Source: Actinocorallia aurantiaca (GTDB lineage Bacteria > Actinomycetota > Actinomycetes > Streptosporangiales > Streptosporangiaceae). From it: 64,000 nucleotides of DNA. The position numbers and the translations under genes were made by a program. This document shows positions 59,426 to 64,000 of this stretch, piece by piece (position 1 is the stretch's first letter; each line of letters starts with the position of its first letter). The notes below the pieces were generated by a model. The model worked only from the letters and a program-made list of their open reading frames with translations. It did not search any database and had not been told where the DNA came from. Where the stretch lies: the NCBI RefSeq assembly GCF_039533685.1, contig NZ_BAAATZ010000008.1, positions 1 through 64,000 of the forward strand, given 5' to 3'.

Positions 59426-62357
59426 GATCGTCCTCGGCCAGCAGCAGGGCCGCCGAATCCGGCGCGGTCAGCAGCGCCGCCAGGGACTGCCGGTCGGACC
59501 ACCGGCCCAGCTCCCAGGCGATGGCGCGGGCCAGGCCGCCGGGACCCGAGGCGTGCGGGCTCCCGTCGTACCACCAGGACACCTCACGGCCGTGCACGAC
59601 CAGCTTCTCGTGGTGCAGATAGCTCTCGGGGGCCTCGGGGAACAGCTCGCGGACGATCCCCGGCACCTCGCGCTCGACGCCCGGAGAGTCCGGGCCGCCC
59701 TGCACCTCGTCCGAGGCCAGCGGAAGCTCCAGCAGCTCCGCCAGGGCCTCGGCCCTGGCGTGCGGCAGCAGCACCAGCGGCTGGTCGGCCAGCAGCGGCA
59801 GCGCGTACGGGACGTCCACCACGATGGCGTCCTCCGCCGGAACGACCTCGACCACGCCCCCGGTCACCGCGCGCACCTCGTCCGGCGGCAGGAGATCCGG
59901 CGCCTGCGACAACCATGTCCACAGCTCCCTGAGCCGGTCGCGCCGCACCGGCCTCGCCGGATCGGCCAGCAGGCCCAGCAGCTCGTCCGGCGGGACGTCG
60001 TCGAGGGTCCGCCTGACGCCCAGCGCCCTGGCGAACTCCGGATCGAGGAACTCCGGCGCGGGGTCGTAGAGGTCCTCCAGCAGCGGATCCGCTTCGTGGG
60101 CGCGGCGCACGCCGCCGAGGACCTCATGGCGCTCCAGCCACCAGGACGTGTAGGACGGCACCCGGGTGCCGTCCATCAGGGACAGCGGCTCCACGACCGC
60201 CTCCCTGTAGGGCGGGCGGGTCAGCAGCGCGAGGGCCGCCTCCCAGTCCCGGACCAGCTCCAGGTCCCGGACGGCGACCAGTTCGGGCAGATGGCCGGAG
60301 GGGACGTCCCAGTCCTCGACCCCGTCCAGGCCCAGCTCGTCGAGGGTCTCGAGATCGTTCAGGTCCACGTCCCGGACGCGCAGGAGCGCGAAGCCCCGCA
60401 GCACTCCGGCGTTCTCCAGCGCCGCGGACCCGTACCGCTCGACCAGTTCCGGATCCACGATCCCGAAAGGCGAGTCCTCGCCCATCACCCGGCGCAGCGG
60501 GGAGTCCTCGAACAACAGCTCGCCCGCCGGGTAGAGCTCGCCGTCCGCGCCGGTCAGCGCCAGCTCGGACAGCCAGGGCTCGGCGGGGCCCGACAGCGCG
60601 CCGGTCAGCGTCAGCACCGCGTCGGCGACCGCGTCGCACTCCTCCGGGTCCTCCAGATCCAGGGAGCCCTCGACCGCGGCCCGCACCGCCGGATCGGCGA
60701 GCACCTGGCGGGGACCGGCCTCCACCGCCCCGAGCCGGACCAGCAGCGGATGGTCGGCGTCCGGATCGGCGATCCGCAGGCCCAGCACGGCCAGCCGTCC
60801 CGGCTCCGGCAGATCCCGGGCCAGCAGCACCCCGCGCGGCCCCCGGACGAGCCTCCCGTCGGCCAGCGGCACCGGCAGGGCGCCCAGCTCCCCGGCGTCC
60901 ACCCCGCTCAGCGCGTCGTAGATCCCCCGCCACCAGGCGGGTTCGCGGTCCAGGCCGGCGAGCGCGTCCACCACGTCCGCGGCGGACATGCGCCGTACGC
61001 CCAGCGCCCGCATCGCCCGGTGCCCGGCCGGCCAGGCGGCGGGCAGCAGGCCGGGCACCACGCCGCTCAGCGCCTCCACCAGCGGGGCGGGACCGTCCAC
61101 CGCCACCGCGTCCCTGCCCCTGACCCGCGCCCCGGCGTCCTCGGCGAGCGGCAGCAGCGGGGCGTCGGGCAGGAGCCGGAGCACCGCCCGGCGCAGCGCG
61201 CCGTCCAGGACCCCGACCGGGACGGGGCCCGGCACCAGGTCGAGCAGGGCTCTGATCCCGGCGTCCTCCGCGCCGCCCGCTCCCGCGAGCAGCTCCAGAT
61301 AGGTCTCGGCGGCCCGCTCCACCAGGAAGTCCGTCAGCCCGCCCGGCTCCGCCCTCCGGCGGTCGGAGGCGAGCGGCAGGCTCGCGATCAGCAGGGCGGG
61401 GAAGTCCAGCGGCTCCTCGGTCGGGGTCGGCGCGTACAGCACCTCGCCGCCGGGCGGAGGGGCGTCCAGCGGCCCGCGGGACTCGGCCCGCACCGCCCAG
61501 CGCACCGACCAGAACGGGCGGCCCCGCTCCTCGGTGGGCCGATCGGCCAGCAGTTCCCCGGGGATCCCGCCGTGGGCCTCGGCCGTCCGCCAGCGGGAGA
61601 CCGTCTCTTCGCCCTCCCCCGGGGCGGCGGCCCCGCGGGTCTCGGTGACGGTGACGGTCTCGGGGGTGGGACGGGCGGCCCGCAGCAGGCGGGTCTCCCC
61701 GTCCACGACGACGGTGAGGGTGGCCAGCGCGGGCAGCGCGAGCAGGAGCGGCGCCCCCAGCTCGGCGAGCTGGGCGCGCAGCGACCGCTCGGCCGCCTCG
61801 TCGCGGAACGGAAGGGTGATCAGGGTGGTGAAGCCCTCCGGCGGGACGGCCTCGGCGGGGAAGGGCAGCCGCAGGACCGGGACGTGGCCGTGCCGGGACG
61901 CGAGCGCCTCCGCCAGCTCGGGGATCCCCGCCACCAGGGCGCGGGTGCGCTCCGCGGACCAGGCGACGGCCCCGGTGAGGGACGCCGCGGACGGCTCGTC
62001 GCTCACCGAGACGACCGCGGTGAACCCCACCCCGAAGCGGCCCGCCGAGTCGTCGCCGCGCTTGGTGGAGGCGCGCAGCGACGACAGGGACTCCACGCCC
62101 TCGGCGGTGAGCGGCGCCCCGGTGTTGGCGGCCTCCAGCGCCCCCTCCCACAGGACCAGCCGCAGGTGCCCGGGCACCCCGGCCCGCCGCGCGGCGTCGG
62201 CGGCGTTCTGCGCCAGCTCGACCAGGACCCGGTCGCGGTAGCCGCCGAGCGCGTAGTCCTCCTCGGCGTTGGCGTCCTCGCGGAAGCGGGCGGGCGCGGA
62301 CGTCCAGGCGTCCAGGACCCGGGCCCGCAGCCCGGAGGTGCCGAAGGGATCTTCCAT
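59418..62357 (-). CDS. sacsin/HSP90-like GHKL ATPase, giant
   Basis: A 979-residue protein whose first 250 residues are a GHKL ATPase of the sacsin/HSP90 type: LVELAQNAADAARRAG (N-box with ExxxNxxDA), EAANTGAPLTAEGVESLSSL (the DxG-like lid region) and GRFGVGFTAVVSVSDEP (G2 box). The remaining 700 residues have no recognised domain but keep a repeated acidic-leucine-rich pattern. Related proteins are annotated as chaperone-like in actinobacteria. Its ATG lies 2 nt after the stop of the DUF3027 gene, implying coupling. Function unknown; a chaperone or large conformational ATPase is inferred. Confidence 0.85.
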   Translation of the reverse strand: MEDPFGTSGLRARVLDAWTSAPARFREDANAEEDYALGGYRDRVLVELAQNAADAARRAGVPGHLRLVLWEGALEAANTGAPLTAEGVESLSSLRASTKRGDDSAGRFGVGFTAVVSVSDEPSAASLTGAVAWSAERTRALVAGIPELAEALASRHGHVPVLRLPFPAEAVPPEGFTTLITLPFRDEAAERSLRAQLAELGAPLLLALPALATLTVVVDGETRLLRAARPTPETVTVTETRGAAAPGEGEETVSRWRTAEAHGGIPGELLADRPTEERGRPFWSVRWAVRAESRGPLDAPPPGGEVLYAPTPTEEPLDFPALLIASLPLASDRRRAEPGGLTDFLVERAAETYLELLAGAGGAEDAGIRALLDLVPGPVPVGVLDGALRRAVLRLLPDAPLLPLAEDAGARVRGRDAVAVDGPAPLVEALSGVVPGLLPAAWPAGHRAMRALGVRRMSAADVVDALAGLDREPAWWRGIYDALSGVDAGELGALPVPLADGRLVRGPRGVLLARDLPEPGRLAVLGLRIADPDADHPLLVRLGAVEAGPRQVLADPAVRAAVEGSLDLEDPEECDAVADAVLTLTGALSGPAEPWLSELALTGADGELYPAGELLFEDSPLRRVMGEDSPFGIVDPELVERYGSAALENAGVLRGFALLRVRDVDLNDLETLDELGLDGVEDWDVPSGHLPELVAVRDLELVRDWEAALALLTRPPYREAVVEPLSLMDGTRVPSYTSWWLERHEVLGGVRRAHEADPLLEDLYDPAPEFLDPEFARALGVRRTLDDVPPDELLGLLADPARPVRRDRLRELWTWLSQAPDLLPPDEVRAVTGGVVEVVPAEDAIVVDVPYALPLLADQPLVLLPHARAEALAELLELPLASDEVQGGPDSPGVEREVPGIVRELFPEAPESYLHHEKLVVHGREVSWWYDGSPHASGPGGLARAIAWELGRWSDRQSLAALLTAPDSAALLLAEDDLS

Positions 62358-62359
62358 GG

Positions 62360-63244
62360 TCAGCTGTGGCCGAGGGCTTCCTCGTCGGACACCTCGTCCT
62401 CGGGCGGTTCCGGCCCCTCGGGCGGTTCCGGCCCCTCGACCGCGGCGGTCTCCTCGGGGGCGACGGCCAGTTCGTCGAGGGCCATCTCGTCCAGGATCAG
62501 CGGCGGGACCTCGGCCGCCGAGGGCGCCACGACGGCCTCGGAGTGGGCGCCGCAGCCGTGGTCGGCCGAGACGGCGCGGCCGTCGTCGGGCGCGTGCTCG
62601 TTGGCGCAGACCCCGAAGAGCCGGCGCATCCCGCCGGAGAGCAGGAGGTAGAACCCGCAGGTGCTGCACTGGGCGGGGGCCGCCACCGCGATCGGGGCCT
62701 GCGGGCCCGCGGCGCCCTCGTACCAGCGTTCGGCGGCCTGGTCGCGGCCCTCGGCCGACAGGACCCTGGCCCGGCCCAGGCCGAGTTCCCACTGGGCCTG
62801 CTCGTCGAGGTCCTCTTCGGGCTGGGCGAAGCCGGGCGCCAGCCGGGCGTCGTCGGGTGCGGTGGGCAGCAGGTCGCCGGGGCCGAGGTCGCCGGGGCGC
62901 AGCCGGTCGAGCCACGGCACCCATTCGGGCGGCAGGACGGCTTCCTCACCGGGGAGCAGCGCCGTCTCGGAGACGGTGACGACCTTGGCGCGAGCCGCGC
63001 GGGTCACCGTGACGGCCCAGCGCCAGCCCCGGTAACCGAAGTCCGTGCAGGCGAAGAAGTGGGTCACCACCCGGTCGCCTTCGACGGCGTACCCCTGGTG
63101 CTCTCCCACTTCGGAAGGCCTTGCCGTCTCCTTCGCGGCCTCCAGCGCCAGGTCGACGGCTTCGACGCAGGCCGGGTCCGCGACGGAGCGGCCGCGGCGG
63201 ACTGGGGCGGAACGGAGTGACGTCACAGACAGATTGTCACCCAT
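62360..63244 (-). CDS. DUF3027 zinc-finger protein
   Basis: A 294-residue DUF3027 protein. Recognisable parts are VEAVDLALEAAKETARPSEV, HFFACTDFGYRGWRWAVTVT, VVTVSETALLPGEEAVLPPE and VPWLDRLRPGDLGPGDLLPT. A four-cysteine zinc site reads QCSTCGFYLLLSGGMRRLFG followed by VCANE and GCGAHSE, after which an acidic Pro/Glu-rich tail (EGPEPPEGPEPPEDE) ends the protein. Function unknown in the family. The start at 63244 (ATG) is provisional; a GTG at 63226 is another option. Transcribed ahead of, and coupled to, the sacsin-like ATPase gene. Confidence 0.88.
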   Translation of the reverse strand: MGDNLSVTSLRSAPVRRGRSVADPACVEAVDLALEAAKETARPSEVGEHQGYAVEGDRVVTHFFACTDFGYRGWRWAVTVTRAARAKVVTVSETALLPGEEAVLPPEWVPWLDRLRPGDLGPGDLLPTAPDDARLAPGFAQPEEDLDEQAQWELGLGRARVLSAEGRDQAAERWYEGAAGPQAPIAVAAPAQCSTCGFYLLLSGGMRRLFGVCANEHAPDDGRAVSADHGCGAHSEAVVAPSAAEVPPLILDEMALDELAVAPEETAAVEGPEPPEGPEPPEDEVSDEEALGHS

Positions 63245-63386
63245 CCGAGGACATGACCGTGCACCCGTCCCCGTCCGCCACGGGCCCGGGACCGTCTCCG
63301 GCCACCCTTGCAGAGCTGTTTCGGACGCCGTCAAACGGGTGTTCCGGATCAAACTTAAAAGGGTGTCCACCTCAGCGGACGTTCCT

Positions 63387-63392
63387 TAAAAT
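63387..63392 (+). promoter_or_regulatory. -10 box of leaderless HAD gene
   Basis: TAAAAT is followed by 7 nt and the ATG at 63400. No SD lies between. Confidence 0.5.
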
Positions 63393-63399
63393 GACGGCC

Positions 63400-64000
63400 A
63401 TGATGGTGGGATTCGACCTGGACCTGACCCTCGCGGACACCCGCGGGGGCATCGGCTCCGTCTACTCGGCGCTCGCCGCGGAGACGGGCGTCTTCATCGA
63501 CGTCCCCCTGGTCGTCGGGCGCCTGGGCCCCCCGCTGGAGATGGAACTGGCGAACTGGTTCCCCGAGGACCGCGTCCCCGAGATGGTCCGGCGCTTCCGG
63601 CGGCTCTATCCGGAACTGGCCATTCCGGCCACCGTCCTCATGAGCGGGGCCGCCGAGGCGGTCGCCGCCGTCCGCGCGGCGGGCGAGCGCGTCATGGTCG
63701 TCACGGCCAAGAACGAACCGCACGCGCGGGCCACCCTGGCCTTCCTCGGACTGGAGGTCGACCTCCTGGCCGGCGGCCTGTGGTCGTCCGCCAAGGGCGC
63801 GGCGCTGCGGGAGCACGGCGCGCACACCTACGTCGGCGACCACACCGGCGACGTCGACGCGGCGCGGGCGGCCGGCGCCTTCAGCCTCGCCGTGGCCACC
63901 GGCGGGTTCAGCGCGGCGGACCTGCTCGGCTACGGCGCCGACCACGTCCTGGACGATCTCGGCGCGTTTCCGCAGTGGCTTGACGGGTTTGACCGGGTAT
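63400..64000 (+). CDS. HAD-superfamily phosphatase, partial
   Basis: The gene runs off the right edge; 200 residues are visible. MMVGFDLDLTLADTRGGIGS carries the nucleophile motif DxDxT, VMVVTAKNEPHARATLAFLG motif II, the Lys of SSAKGAALREHG motif III and YVGDHTGDVDAARAAGAFSL motif IV with the metal aspartates. This is the phosphoglycolate-phosphatase-like branch; the substrate is unknown. An in-frame ATG at 63391 exists, but 63400 fits the 7-nt spacing from the TAAAAT box. Divergent from the DUF3027 gene. Confidence 0.88.
   Translation, partial: MMVGFDLDLTLADTRGGIGSVYSALAAETGVFIDVPLVVGRLGPPLEMELANWFPEDRVPEMVRRFRRLYPELAIPATVLMSGAAEAVAAVRAAGERVMVVTAKNEPHARATLAFLGLEVDLLAGGLWSSAKGAALREHGAHTYVGDHTGDVDAARAAGAFSLAVATGGFSAADLLGYGADHVLDDLGAFPQWLDGFDRV

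Noticed and set aside
59418..62357. An anti-phage defence ATPase
   Set aside because: GHKL ATPases occur in defence systems, but here there is no nuclease, restriction or toxin gene nearby and the neighbours are conserved housekeeping-type DUF genes.

Overview
The window is a GC-rich actinobacterial chromosome segment. GTG and TTG starts are common, overlaps of the ATGA/GTGA type are frequent, and many genes appear to be leaderless. The gene set (a SepX/Glp-type division locus, an IdeR-type DtxR regulator, a SigR-type sigma factor, LuxR regulators of the large ATPase type, an XRE-DUF5753 regulator, DUF2530 and DUF3027 proteins, TerD proteins, two-domain PAS/GAF/PP2C/HATPase phosphatase) fits a spore- or mycelium-forming actinomycete. 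My best guess is Streptosporangiales (Thermomonosporaceae or Streptosporangiaceae), but nothing in the sequence fixes the genus. Two short runs of N (10412-10430 and 39719-39742) are scaffold gaps. I see no insertion sequence, prophage, CRISPR array or other clear mobile element; this reads as core or near-core chromosome.

Layout. 1-4167 (minus): one operon-like block galU, moeA/glp, moaC, mog, rimJ-like acetyltransferase, then the N-terminal half of a SepX/GlpR-type division protein that runs off the left edge. 4201-8548 (plus): 5-formyltetrahydrofolate cyclo-ligase, a D-2-hydroxyacid dehydrogenase, a cation/proton antiporter, FmdB zinc-ribbon protein and a SAF-domain protein. 8612-10410: a coiled-coil M15 peptidase, a 670-bp gene-free stretch and tRNA-Arg(CCU). 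10471-15696: XRE-DUF5753 regulator, SigR-like sigma factor without an anti-sigma gene, and two tandem secreted S33-type peptidases that share exact DNA blocks. 15771-24908: proS, a TagGH/Wzm-Wzt polysaccharide exporter, a PEBP-family protein, plsX, argS and an orphan histidine kinase. 24880-31340: L,D-transpeptidase, a histone-H1-like repeat protein, an aldehyde dehydrogenase pair with deoC, and phenylalanine hydroxylase. 31409-39625: two tandem giant LuxR regulators, a methyltransferase, an IclR regulator and an AT-hook mini-protein. 39779-46241: thiolase, an MFS pump fused to a MarR-like domain, small proteins and a stress phosphatase. 46320-54419: ideR, citrate synthase, pdxH, MFS, serC and a three-gene envelope module of unknown function. 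54430-64000: thpR with two TerD proteins, a MarR-MFS pair with a palindromic operator, DUF2530, a giant sacsin/HSP90-like ATPase coupled to DUF3027, and a HAD phosphatase cut by the right edge.

Themes. (i) Envelope and division: galU, Glp/SepX, TagGH, L,D-transpeptidase, M15 peptidase, plsX. (ii) Stress and redox control: SigR, PP2C phosphatase, TerD, IdeR, FmdB. (iii) A recurrent expression signature, TANNNT followed by 6-8 nt and the start codon, found at a dozen genes and pointing to widespread leaderless mRNAs; two of its boxes, and a third in a leadered variant, are built on or beside the stop codon of the gene upstream. (iv) Two genes (PEBP and the H1-like protein) whose ribosome binding site lies in the 3' arm of a strong hairpin. 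All functions are inferred from reading the protein sequences; no searches were run.
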